From Bryopsis sp. KO-2023 (Eukaryota > Chlorophyta > Ulvophyceae > Bryopsidales > Bryopsidaceae), in the NCBI GenBank assembly GCA_030272585.1, contig BSYQ01000009.1:1674001-1738000 (forward strand): a stretch of DNA of 64,000 nucleotides, read 5' to 3'. Made by a program: the position numbers and the translations under genes. Positions 22,843 to 34,480 of the stretch are shown piece by piece; within the stretch, counting starts at the first letter, position 1; every line of letters begins with the position of its first letter. Under the pieces are notes generated by a model. The model had not been told where the DNA came from and ran no database searches. It saw only the letters and a list, made by a program, of their open reading frames with translations.

Positions 22843-23263
22843 TTCCTCCCCCCCAAAGTGTCAGACCTCCTGGTCCTGACTCCACTTGGATAAACACTTA
22901 TATGCTACAGGGTGCAGAAACCTTAGCAATGGTTTACACACGGTACTTTGACCAAATGTTGAAATCTCTAGGTGCCTTTCAGCGAGCCACTACACCAAAA
23001 GTTTCATATCCGGTCAAGATTGAGATTGGAGAAACATCTCAAAGTTTGTGATCCCTTTCACAAAACCAAACCATCTTAAGGGTCAAGACACCTTCTCAAA
23101 CCCGAGATAAAACCCTTTTCATGGTGAACGCTTTTCCACATTGGCTACCTTGCCTTAGGAAAATAATATCTCACCCGTCGGCATTCACACATATGTGCGG
23201 AGATATTCAAATCAAATTTTGCCCATTCAATTTATTTCCCTTCTCTTGAGATCTCCTACTCTG

Positions 23264-26200
23264 TCAATTGCGCTCTTTCGACCGAAGGCGTTCACTTCGA
23301 CGGATAACAATTGGCGGAGACAAGTCCGTCGACTTGATTTTGTTTTGGTATTCTTCTACCAATTCCCTAGCATTCTCCATATGCTCTTCGGGTTCCCAAG
23401 TATTATGCTCATGTCCATAACCCATCCATTTGCACAAATACTCAGTTTTACGCTTTCGACCTATTCGCCGTACACGATGATCTAAAAGCATTTCAACCTC
23501 ATATTCCAACTCATCATCGAGTTCCACCGGCAGAGGAGGCTGAACTTTTCCATGCGCCCAATAAGGCTTCAACAAGCTCGCATGAAAAACCGGATGAATT
23601 TTAAGATAGTTCGGTAAATCCAACCGAAAAGCTACCTTACCGATTTGATCCGAAATAGTAAAGGGTCCGATCCACTTCGGCATCAGTTTTCGGGATCCTG
23701 GATGTTTTAGGCGGATATGCCGTGCATCCAACAACACCTTATCGCCTACTTTCACATCCACAGGACGTCTATGTCGATCAGCATACGCCTTCATCCTTTG
23801 ACGTGCTGCCTCTAAACACCTTTTCGCCTTCACAATGCTATCTCTTATCGTTGTCGTCATTCTTTGTACAGCTGGCACCGCCATCTGCAGTGACGAGCTC
23901 TTTCTACTAGATGCACCTGGCCCGAATCCAGGCATCTGTGCCGTCGTAGCTGTCCAAGGATCACGACCGTAATTAAGGAAAAATGGTGTCTCACCAGTCG
24001 CTTCCGACTTGGAGTTATTCATAGCAAACTCGACAACTGGCAACAGTTCAGACCAATCACTGTGGCGTATCCCAACAAAATGTCTTAGGGTGTCTTCTAA
24101 GACTTTGTTCATTGCCTCAGTCTGCCCATCAGTGGTGGGATGAAAAGCAGTTGACATAGCCTGACTGATCTTCCAAGTATTACACAATTCCGCAAAGAAT
24201 CGTGATCTCCACCTGGGATCTCTGTCACTCACCAATGTCCTAGGAAGACCGTGTGAACGGAAGACATGTGATACAAAGAGTCTCGCTGTTTCTGCAGCAT
24301 CACACTTCGTGTATGTTGCAGCGCATCTCACCATTTTCGTGAGTCGGTCCACGAAAACGAGGATCGCATCATAATGCTCAGCACCTGACTTGGGAAGCTC
24401 GACTATCAAGTCCATCGAAACACTCTCCCAACGAGCATCTGGTATCGGTAGAGGTTGCAACGAACCAGGAGGTTTGCCACGTCTCCACTTGTTCCGTTGA
24501 CAACTATCACAACCTTTGATAAAGGACAATATATCCTTCTCTACCCCTGGCCACCAAAACCACTTCAACAAATTGTGTTTCGTCTTTTTGACACCAAAGT
24601 GTCCCGAATACACCGTTGAATGAAAATCTTTCATAATATCCAACCTGAGGCCATCAAAGTTTGGGACAACCACCCGCGTTCCATTCCACCAAAAACCCGA
24701 GTCGAAACGACACATTGAAGCAGCGGATTCCAATGTATTGAACCACTCGTCTTTAGCGTACCCCTCAGATAATCGTCGCTGAAGATCGATATTAGGCAAA
24801 GGAGAGAGAGCTGGGCCCTCCTCACCAAGGTGACTGAGTCGGCCACGCTTGCTCACCGACTCCAACAAGACACTGATCTGCTGAGAATACCGTACAGGAT
24901 AGCGCGACAAGGGGTCTGCTACATTCGTCCTGCCTGGCTGGTATTCCCACTTGAATCGGTATCCCTGAAGACACTCAAGCCACCGCACCGCTCTTCGAGA
25001 CAACGTTACCTGGGAATGGAAAAATGTGTTGGGTTTGTGATCCACGATCACCTTAAACTCCATCACATCCAGATAGCACCTCCACAATTTCAAAGCATGG
25101 ACAACAGCAAACATTTCTTTGTCTGATATTGACCATCTCAATTGTGCACCATGTAGCATTTTACTTTCAAATGCTATTGGTCGACCTTCTTGAAGTAATA
25201 TTGCACCAATAGCCCAATCCGAGGCATCGGCAATAACTTCAAAAGGCTTACTGAAATCTGGCATTGCCAAGCAAGGTGCATGGGTCAGGGCTTCCTTAAC
25301 TGCAACCATTGCTTTGCGACAATCATCATTCCAGTCCCACTCCTTACTCTTCCTAAGTAAGTTCGTAAGTGGTCCGACCAATTTACTGTATCCTTGAATG
25401 AACCGACGGAAGTAATTTGAAAGACCTAAGAAGGATCTCAACTCAGATATATTTTGTGGCTCTGGCCAATCAATGACCTTCTGAGTCTTGCGAGTATCTA
25501 CCGCAATCCCTTCTTTGCTTATCACAAATCCAAGATAATGCAATGCATCCTTAAAGAAATCACACTTTGATCTCTTCAAGTAGAGCTTATGCTCTCTCAA
25601 ACGATCCATAACCTTTTTGAGATGCACGATGTGGTCTTTCGCATTTCTCGAATACACCAGTATATCATCAAGATAGATAAGGACGTACTTCCCTATCATC
25701 CCATGAAATACACGGTTCATCCATGTTTGGAATATCGCTGGTGCATTCGTCAAACCCATCGGTAAGACACGATATTCAAACAATCCAAAGGGCGTTTTGA
25801 AAGCCGTTTTAGCCTGGTCCTCAGCTTTGACACGAAGCTGCCAGTAACCAGCTTTCAAATCAAGGGCGGAAAAGTACCTCGCACCTTGTAACTGATCCAA
25901 CAGATCATCGATACGTGGGATAGGGTATTGATTTTTGACTGTTAACTTATTCAAACCTCTATAGTCCACACACATTCTTTTTGTCCCATCCGGTTTGGGT
26001 ACAAACAAGACTGGTGCTCCCCATGGACTACACGACGGTTGAATAAGTCCTTTAGCCAACATATCCGATATCTGATCCTCAATTTCCTTACGCTCTCCAG
26101 GCGTATAGCGAAATATAGGACGACTCACAGGATTTGCTCCTGGTATCAGATCTATAGAAGCATCGAACTCTCTAGAGGGTGGACACGAGGCCAATTCATC

Positions 26201-28492
26201 CGCAAATCGATCCCCGTATTCTTCCATTATAGGAGCCAACATTTTCTCCAACGTTTCTTTCTCAACATGATCACCGTGTGCGGAGTTAACCACGTCCTCT
26301 AGTGATTCACGTTCACGAAACAACGTATTTGGAGACTGTTCCTCCCCCTCAAGAGGTGGCGTGACCTCACGCACCAAGACAAGGAATGGAGTGATCCGAT
26401 CATCACGAAGACATCGTTTCACTTGTTTAATGGAAAGAAAAGGAGTTACCGTGTGAACACCACGATCACTACGGTTGCGAGCCGAAACAGTATGATGGAT
26501 TGTAACTCGACGTCCACGAGTTGACAACAAGGAACAACTGTTATGAAGGAAATCCATATGAGCACAATGGTCCTTCAACCAAACATCTCCAAGATAAAGA
26601 TCAAAGTGAGGAGCACTGATCACCAAGCACTCTAACTTTTCACGAAGACCTTGTATCCGAAGAGGAACTGTGGTTTTACCAGAACAAGTCAATGGTGTAC
26701 CATCAGCCATTTGAACAGTTGTATCACTTTGAGCTTGGTATGAGATACCACAAGCCTCACAAAATTGTTGGGAAATGTAGGCCGAACCAGCCGCACCCGA
26801 ATCCAACAATATATGTGCAGGAGTATCAAAGATACGTCCCTTGAAAACCATAGACATAGCCATGATCTCCTTGTCAATTGTGGGTGCCACAATTCGAGGC
26901 ACAGGAGCATCATAATACACATCAAATGGTTGGGAAAATGGTATCTTACGAGCTCTCTCAAATAAGAATGCCCCTTTCCGATATTGTGCTATCAAGCGCA
27001 TGCTATCAAACACACGAAAAGCTTTGCGCATCTTATGAGGTACCAAGACACAAGCACTTGTTGTCATTGGTGCTCTTTTCTTACACTCGAAATAGTGCTT
27101 CAGGAAAGCATCCATTTGTGCCTTTCCTGGGTTGAGCCACACATGCTCGCCCGACACATCACACGTAAGAAAATCTTCACAAGATCTTTTACAAGCATCA
27201 ACCGGAAAACAACCTCCAGAAGAATCGAACGTAAACTTCCGTCCCGTTCTCTCTTCGAGTCTTTCAAGTTCTCGCTTGATCATCTTGCGATGAACACCAT
27301 GATCCATCTGATCATTCACCTTCTTTTCATTTCTGCACGAAAATTTCTTTTCGTCAGTAGAAGCATGAATTTTCATTTCCTCATCGATCATTGCATTTGA
27401 GGGTTCCACTACCTCATCAATATGCACATGACTCTCGATAGGAGATAAGACATTGATCGCCAAATCGCTCACCTTGCCTTTCCCACCACACTTGTGTGAC
27501 ACATCCCATGGAGCACCACAAGTGAAGCAAAGCTTTTGTGCTATCCTTCTAGCACGCTCCTCCGGGGAAAGCTTTGTGCCGCGAACCGTACCCTTCGCTT
27601 TCTTACTAGCGTTCGGGTTCGCTTGCCCACTGGTAAATGATGGTCTATTCTTTGCTTTCTTTGAAGCCTTGTATCCATACAAGTCTTCCCCACGACCATG
27701 AACATTCCCGGATTTATTCTTAATCACAGGGATCCGCTCATCATGGGTTACTCCTTTTGCAAGGACATGATTTCGAAGATCGTTGTAGATCGTCCAAGGT
27801 TTCCCATGAACATCTGTCTCGACCGACGACTTCAATGCCGGATGCAAATTATGGAGTAAGAAGAAGCATTTACTCGCTTCATCCATCGGAATACGACGAA
27901 GTTTAAACAAAACATCTACGAATCTGACGAATTCATTCGTATTCACTTTGCGCTCAAGGTGATCACGACATGAAATGAGTTTCTTTGTAATGGCATAATC
28001 CGATGCCATTTCCCCGAAACTACCGTCACTCATCGTCTCACAGATTTGTTTCCAAGAAACTTCACCTTTTTCCAAGGACTCTGATGACACTCTAGCCGCC
28101 AAATGTTTTTGTGCAGCTCTACCGAAAAACGTGGGAGCAACCTTTCCCCATCGTTCTTGGTTGATACCAGCTGCCACAAAGTAGACAGTAAGACTACTCT
28201 GGAATTCTTTCCAGGGTATCTTTCCATCATATTTTTCTGGCTTAGCTACTTGAGATGTCATACCACGCGGCCCACCATCATTTCCAGATTTCCCAATGTC
28301 TATCGACTCATCCTCGTCCATTTTATCCTTATCTTTGGAACTTTCAGGGTCAGGTAATTTCATTACCAAATCTGCCAACAGCCCTTCCATTTCTGTAAGC
28401 CTTTCTTCTAAATCCTTGGTCTTAGGAGGGGGTTCCACCTCTGCCTCCTTTTCACTGGTATGACTACTCTTGTCATTACCATCCATGGCCAA
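23264..28492 (-). CDS. gag-pol: Gag-Pol polyprotein of Ty3 element 2
   Basis: One 1742-residue frame. The order is a gag-like N-terminal region, a zinc knuckle (CFTCGAPWDVSHKC), protease (ILLDSGAAGSAYIS), reverse transcriptase (IYLDDILVYS), RNase H, integrase with an HHCC region (HFGVKKTKH ... CDSCQRNK) and DDE core, and a C-terminal chromodomain (YEVEMLLDHRVRR ... WMGYGHEHNTWEP). The chromodomain keeps the WEP block that is altered in Ty3 element 1. Gag and pol are fused in one frame here but separate in element 1, so the two belong to different lineages. Confidence 0.96.
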   Translation of the reverse strand: MAMDGNDKSSHTSEKEAEVEPPPKTKDLEERLTEMEGLLADLVMKLPDPESSKDKDKMDEDESIDIGKSGNDGGPRGMTSQVAKPEKYDGKIPWKEFQSSLTVYFVAAGINQERWGKVAPTFFGRAAQKHLAARVSSESLEKGEVSWKQICETMSDGSFGEMASDYAITKKLISCRDHLERKVNTNEFVRFVDVLFKLRRIPMDEASKCFFLLHNLHPALKSSVETDVHGKPWTIYNDLRNHVLAKGVTHDERIPVIKNKSGNVHGRGEDLYGYKASKKAKNRPSFTSGQANPNASKKAKGTVRGTKLSPEERARRIAQKLCFTCGAPWDVSHKCGGKGKVSDLAINVLSPIESHVHIDEVVEPSNAMIDEEMKIHASTDEKKFSCRNEKKVNDQMDHGVHRKMIKRELERLEERTGRKFTFDSSGGCFPVDACKRSCEDFLTCDVSGEHVWLNPGKAQMDAFLKHYFECKKRAPMTTSACVLVPHKMRKAFRVFDSMRLIAQYRKGAFLFERARKIPFSQPFDVYYDAPVPRIVAPTIDKEIMAMSMVFKGRIFDTPAHILLDSGAAGSAYISQQFCEACGISYQAQSDTTVQMADGTPLTCSGKTTVPLRIQGLREKLECLVISAPHFDLYLGDVWLKDHCAHMDFLHNSCSLLSTRGRRVTIHHTVSARNRSDRGVHTVTPFLSIKQVKRCLRDDRITPFLVLVREVTPPLEGEEQSPNTLFRERESLEDVVNSAHGDHVEKETLEKMLAPIMEEYGDRFADELASCPPSREFDASIDLIPGANPVSRPIFRYTPGERKEIEDQISDMLAKGLIQPSCSPWGAPVLFVPKPDGTKRMCVDYRGLNKLTVKNQYPIPRIDDLLDQLQGARYFSALDLKAGYWQLRVKAEDQAKTAFKTPFGLFEYRVLPMGLTNAPAIFQTWMNRVFHGMIGKYVLIYLDDILVYSRNAKDHIVHLKKVMDRLREHKLYLKRSKCDFFKDALHYLGFVISKEGIAVDTRKTQKVIDWPEPQNISELRSFLGLSNYFRRFIQGYSKLVGPLTNLLRKSKEWDWNDDCRKAMVAVKEALTHAPCLAMPDFSKPFEVIADASDWAIGAILLQEGRPIAFESKMLHGAQLRWSISDKEMFAVVHALKLWRCYLDVMEFKVIVDHKPNTFFHSQVTLSRRAVRWLECLQGYRFKWEYQPGRTNVADPLSRYPVRYSQQISVLLESVSKRGRLSHLGEEGPALSPLPNIDLQRRLSEGYAKDEWFNTLESAASMCRFDSGFWWNGTRVVVPNFDGLRLDIMKDFHSTVYSGHFGVKKTKHNLLKWFWWPGVEKDILSFIKGCDSCQRNKWRRGKPPGSLQPLPIPDARWESVSMDLIVELPKSGAEHYDAILVFVDRLTKMVRCAATYTKCDAAETARLFVSHVFRSHGLPRTLVSDRDPRWRSRFFAELCNTWKISQAMSTAFHPTTDGQTEAMNKVLEDTLRHFVGIRHSDWSELLPVVEFAMNNSKSEATGETPFFLNYGRDPWTATTAQMPGFGPGASSRKSSSLQMAVPAVQRMTTTIRDSIVKAKRCLEAARQRMKAYADRHRRPVDVKVGDKVLLDARHIRLKHPGSRKLMPKWIGPFTISDQIGKVAFRLDLPNYLKIHPVFHASLLKPYWAHGKVQPPLPVELDDELEYEVEMLLDHRVRRIGRKRKTEYLCKWMGYGHEHNTWEPEEHMENARELVEEYQNKIKSTDLSPPIVIRRSERLRSKERN

Positions 28493-29605
28493 AGACTCCT
28501 ACCAGAAAAATTCGAATTACATTGTAAGTGCGTTCAGTGTCACACTGTTCGACGTTTGCCACGACTGACGTCGCGCACAAACCACAGTCGAACTGGAAAC
28601 GACCTATTCTGTCACACACTCTGTCGACTTTTGCCACGACTGGCGTCGCGCGAAAGCGACAGGCGAACTTAAAACGACGTGGAGGTTAACGATTTCAAGG
28701 TACTCTCATCAAAATAAGAGCCCAATCGCGCCCCTGCAGTTGCCAAGAAGGCACACCGCCGACAAAAGAAAACCAATAGTCGCACCAAAACGAAGTCGCG
28801 TTTGGCGCCAGTACCACAGTCGACGAAAAACGACTGTCACCTCGCCAAAACGACGACCACTTTAGGTAAGTACCAAAATCGATTTCAACGCCAACAGCGT
28901 AACAAATCGACCTGCGTTACTCTTGTCGTTTCTCACACTTCAGAATTCGAATTCGAATTTGTCATTCCTGGCAAAAACTGACGACCCCTGTAGCCTTTTT
29001 CGACCCAACTACCGAGGCACCCAACCACCCTCTGGAAAAACGTCGAGCTAAGTCGACTAGCTTTAACAAAGCACGTCCAGAGTGCTGGCGACCTCGCAAG
29101 AAGTGGTCGAAACCCCAAAGAAAGTCGAGATCTCCACTCTCACACTTTCTGAAAATGGGATCTAAAGCTACAAACGTCAAGCGACCCTACAGAAACCTGT
29201 TCCGACACGGGCTAGCTTCTAAACGACTCTATACCACTACCCTGAGGTTCCCTACGACCTCTTTTCACGTCAACCGAACCGGACGACCTCCCACAAACAA
29301 ATCAAGAAATTCCAAAGGCCCTGTAAGACCCTTCCTCAACTTGGCCGACACGGGCGACCACTCACAACCAACTCGAAACACTTTTTTAAGGTCCTCTATG
29401 ACCTTCTTTCAAGCATACCATGGCGGACGACCGCTCACTACCAACGATCCCAAAGAAAAACAAAAATCTCAAAGGTAAGAGTAAGTCACCTTTACCCCAA
29501 AGCGCACACCTTCGCCAAGGGCGTTTCCTTACTCGACAAGAAGCGCTCCCTCCTTGTTGTCCTCCTTATCGTTTCCTTTTCCTTTCCCTTCACTCCGAAA
29601 CCAAA
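28493..29605 (-). other. leader of Ty3 element 2
   Basis: 1.1 kb between 5' LTR and gag-pol. It is rich in ACGAC/CGTTT-type motifs and no gene was supported. Confidence 0.6.
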
Positions 29606-29849
29606 TGTTATGCTGCTTGACTTTCAGTGGCAGTGAAAGTCTTTCTCAAACCAAAACCTGGAAAGAGAGTGTACCAACGCCTTTTATGAGCGTTGCTAGT
29701 ACACATGGTAGCAATCACCATACTTGGTGATTGGACCCTGCTACCACCGTGTGGGGACAGATGCAAATGTGTCACGACAGGTGACACACGTGGCGACACA
29801 CATGTACACGTGGCGACACACCGTGACACACGCGTGTGACGTCATAACA
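29606..29849 (-). repeat. 5' LTR of Ty3 element 2
   Basis: 244 bp, pairs with 22599-22842, followed by the duplication GACCT. Confidence 0.95.
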
Positions 29850-32800
29850 GACCTTGAAAAAAGTAGCCTCGTTTCATTGGTTTCGGAGCGAAGGCGCAAT
29901 AAGTGTTACTTATTGTGCGACCCTGTGTGGCAAAGTGGAGTAAGGGGTCTAAGAGCAGCGCTAATGGTGCGACCACAAGAGCAGAACGCGAGCAGCTATG
30001 GAAGCTACTGAAGTATGGACTACTGAGACGCTGGAGAAGAGCAGCGTTGCAAAGAAAAGAGGTTACCCACCACTGTCGACCCTTTGGACTAGGGTGGGGA
30101 AAGCGATCTGCAGTGGTGATGGTGGTGCCAGCGAAAGCGTGCTTTGAAGAAGCCTTGAAAAGGTGATCGCCAGCGAGGACGACAAAGAAGACGGCCCAGG
30201 GCCGAACCTGTCGTCTCCGACTATTGGTGTTCGAGTTCGTTGAACGACGAAGAGACTTGACCAAGGCTGCACTAATTAAAAGTGACGTATGAGCATGGCA
30301 GCGCAAGTTCGTGGAAGCCCAACAGTGTGACCTGCCAAGAGAGTCGCAGGTCGTGAGGAACGACTGCGCAGTGTGAGCCAGCAGCTTTCGTTTCACCAGC
30401 AGCAACTGGAGCCGAGTGTGAGCCAGCAGTTTTCGTTTCACGAGCAACAACTGCAGCCTGCGTGGTTTTGGGGGCTGAGGTCGTACCATGACTAGTCGTC
30501 AGCGACGACCCCCCTTTTCTGACAGCAATCAACTCCAAGAGACTGGCTCGTCTAAGTCGCGTGGGTCGCTAGAGAGCGCCCACCCAGTCGCTGGGATCAG
30601 CGCAAGGCTGACAAGCGAAAGATCTAACCCCTGCTAGGGTAACCTAAGATCTAAGGGTTTTCCTCCTTGAGGATCCCGACAAGGCAAAACGGAAAAGCGG
30701 CTGTTCAGGCCTCGCTTAAGGACCAAAGAGGTCGTTAGACCCTCTGGAAGCACCTATTGGCTGGTCGCTATCGAGCGCCAGGTCAATGAGGCTTTGCTTG
30801 AGATCCAGAGAGGGAGTCGAACCCTCTTAAGCCACCTAACTGGCTGGTCGTTCTATTGTACAAGTCGAGGAGACTGTACACAACAGGGCAAACCTCCTTG
30901 GGAGGTGAGTTCGATATCGTTGGTGTTGAGAGTGCAGACGATTCTGCATGAAAACAAAGCGATTGTGGAGACACAAACGGAATCCCAATGAAGGGGATGC
31001 AGCGAATGTTACATGCAGCACATTGCAATTTCATTGCAATTACAGCAGATGCAGATGTTGCGATGGAAGCGCAACGACGGAAGAAAGTGGCAGCCGCAAG
31101 CCTCGCCTCGGACGCGAAAAGACGGAGTTACAGAAGGCGTTTGGACACTGACAAGAGTGCAACGCCCTGAGAACACAGGCGCAACATTATCACGAGTGAT
31201 AAAAGTTGCAGCGCATTGAAACAGCATTTTGCAGGAAGTGCGCAAAATGCAGGACGAATCGACACAGAAAATTCGATCGAATGTTGATCGAACAGTTGCA
31301 GCGCGACGCCGCAGTTGCTACTGATAGCCTGACGGTTGATTGCATGGCGATGGAGCAAAAGGATTGTCGAAATAGTTCGATTGAACTAGACAGCTACTCA
31401 GAGGCAGCGACAAGTCTTCTATTGTGCTATGTTTCGAAGATCACTGAACTAAGCCACACCACTCGAAGGTGGAATGTGCAGTCGACTGTGTTGATGCTAA
31501 GTGAGCGCTTTTGGCAAAGACTTGAGCAGCTTGTGCGTGGAGAAACGAATCTCACGCGCACCATTGATGGAAAGTGACCCAAGTGCAAAAGCGAACTGCA
31601 TCAGACTGCGTCAGTTGGGAGTGACACAAGCGCAAAGACAAACTGCAGAAGACTATGCAAGTTTGGATTTCGACCTCTGAGGAGAGAAGTGTGACCAGGC
31701 GCCAAGCAAAACACGCCGCATCACCTGCAAGTGATGCCGGGCTGATAAGCCAAGCAACAGCAGCGTGAGAGTTTTGATGAGACGATTCTCAGAGAGGGTG
31801 AGAAGCGTGACTGCAAGGAATGCAGTCGTCAAGGTGTTACAGTTGGAGGCATTGCCGCAACTGGCACAAATGAGGGCAGCAAAGACAAGAGAGCCCCAAC
31901 GAATGTTGCAATCAATTCGATTGTTAATGTTGCAGACATACATCGAAGTTGGCATCGACGACAACACAGTGAACGGAACAAGTGCGAATGATAATGAAGT
32001 CAATGATGAGACTGTGGTTGAGGTAGCGCACCGACACACACGAGAGAACCTCTTGAACGAGGATGCTGTTGAAGCACTATATGTGATACCCACTGGGATC
32101 AAGCGTGCGATCAAGAATGGATGTTACCTCGGGTGCATCTGGGGATACCACAACGAATTCATATTGACTGCAGCATCTACTGCCAGCAGATTTCGCAGTT
32201 CGAACTGAGTTGAACATGCCGCAGCCATGACGTGTTGTTTACATGAACACATGAAACAATACAGCCAATGTGTATCACATTGACTGCAACATACATTGGA
32301 GTGTATGATATGGCAAATATTGCAACGAATGCCAAGGCAAATATCAGAGTTACTGATGTGGAGAAGATCACATCGAAATGCTGAGTCAATACCATCTACA
32401 CTTGCACAAGAGGATGCACCTCAAGTGGAAGAAGATCATTATTACTCAAGGGGACATGCAACAAATGCCACAGGAGCTGTTGAGTAATATTTCTGAGTGT
32501 GCTACAAAGCAAAGAATGATCTTCCCTGGGATATTGCTGCAATACAAGAGTTGCAGCAAGAGAGCACCCATTGGATGCAAAGTGACTCATGTTTATCCAG
32601 CAGTAGGAGTCAGAGGACATGACTTGCTGATGCTGAATCTCTTCTTCAAGAGTTTGAGATGAGTTTGGTGGTATTGTCATCAGATTGAATGAATGCATTG
32701 GTCTTTTCGAAATTCGATGCAGAAAATGGACAGATTTTTATAAATCAAGGCAGAGAATTTGTTTCTCTTTTTGCATCTGATTATACTCACAGATATGGGA

Positions 32801-34289
32801 AGAAAGAGATACCTTTTCACCACTTGCTGAAAATTTTGGACAGCAACTACATTTCTGAATTAATGGTTTATGAACTGAGAAGAAAAGAAGTGATCAGGGT
32901 ATTAATCTTTTTCATGCATTTATTTCATATGAGAAAAAAAGGAATGATCTGATTAGTGATGGAAATTTCAGGAGGAAAATGATTTTCTTTTGAAGGTTTC
33001 GGGTCATATGAAAGGTGTTTCAGGCAGAAATCTCTCTGTGGAGTTTTCTGGCTTGATATTGTTGATAGTGGAACTGAAATATTGGAGTCCGATGTGGTGG
33101 AAAATGGTCAAGGATTTCTGAAAGCTTGTGTTGAATAACAGCTCTGGAAAATACATGGGCTGTGCATTGAAATCCAGTCAAGGACCATGATTTGGTGGAT
33201 GATATTAAGGAGGATCAAGTTTGTGCACCAGCCAAGGAGGGCTGAGGCTGACCTAAGAAAGCAAGGTCTCTTCAAGAAAAAGAAGGGCACATGTCCCCAC
33301 ATCTGGATGGGATAGAAAAGTCTATGAGGTGGAGAACGAGGATTGGAGAAACGATTGCGATCCGGCTGTTGTTTATGACAGAATGTTGTGAGACTTCTGG
33401 AGATACAAGAGGACATCAAGCTTGCGAATCAGTTGATTCGAATTTGTATTTGCACCAGTGGCAGAAGGTTGCTTATCCTAAAGGCAACACCTCTGGTGGC
33501 AAATAAACTGGAGGTGAAAGGAGTGGCTACAGCAAGGCCAAGAATACCCCAGTTGACAAAGGAAAATGGTCAGAAAAATCGACAGTTCAAGGGACTTGTG
33601 AACTGCCGGCTCATGTTGATATGAGATGATGTATGAGGACCAACAGCTTGAGCAAGAGGCCAACTGGATCGCAGCCCAAGAATATATCGATGCCGTTTCT
33701 GCCGATGACACAAAGAAATGATTGTATTCACGGTGGTGAGAGCAACCAGTGGCATCAAAGATTTCTGATGGTGAAGCAGCCAAAGGGTTATGGTGTCGAC
33801 CTCAGAACTTCTGAGTCAGAAGGACAAAAGAAGAAGATGCGAGCTTTGGTGCATTATGATGCAAGCTCAGGTTGCTGAAGTTGTCCTTTCACCCTTGCCG
33901 AGACTTAAGGCCCCAACACAGATGTGTGGAAAGAAGAGGGCATATTGTGGATGGTCCAGCCCGGTGATTACTCATGCTTGGTAGGCTGATGTTGTCCACA
34001 TTGGTGTGGATCATTGCTGCAACCTGGAAATTTCAGGAAAATTGCGAGTGCAAGAGAGTGAAAGCAACAACCGCTGAAGATGGATGGAGTGAGCTTTATG
34101 TGGGAGGTATCCCAAGACATACTCAGTCCAGAGCTCAGTTTTGAGTTGCTAAGAGATCAACACATGGCATCTTTGGCTGATGTGCAGCCTGGACTGGTCC
34201 GGTGTTTGTGCCGCAGCCAGGATTTGCACCTGTTACTATGTGAAGAAGAGATCTTGAATGTGGAAACAAGAGCTGCACGCAAGCTGCAG

Positions 34290-34480
34290 CAAGGATTTGG
34301 ACAAGGTGCTGATGCAGCAACCAAGGCAAGAATTTGGACAAGGTGCTGATACGGCAACCAGAGCAAGGATTTGGACAAGGTGCTGATGCAGCAACCAAAG
34401 CAAGGATTTGGACAAGGTGCTGATGCAGCAACCTATAGCAAGGATTTGACTAAGGTGCTGATGCAGCAACCGACAACGAG
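34290..34480 (+). repeat. 37-bp tandem repeat in element B
   Basis: About five copies around GGACAAGGTGCTGATGCAGC, with early copies spaced 37 bp apart (34299, 34336, 34373, 34410). Confidence 0.85.

Larger units (their letters stand above)
22599..29849 (-). mobile_element. Ty3/gypsy chromovirus 2, complete, inside the LTR of element B
   Basis: 244-bp LTRs (22599-22842 and 29606-29849), TGTT...AACA, differing at about one position. The flanking 5-bp duplication is GACCT (22594-22598 and 29850-29854). On the minus strand, GTTTCGGAGTG beside the 5' LTR is primer-binding-site-like and TTGGGGGGAGGAA beside the 3' LTR is a polypurine tract. It holds a single long gag-pol frame and looks whole and recent. 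It is younger than element B because it lies within B's LTR. Confidence 0.95.
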
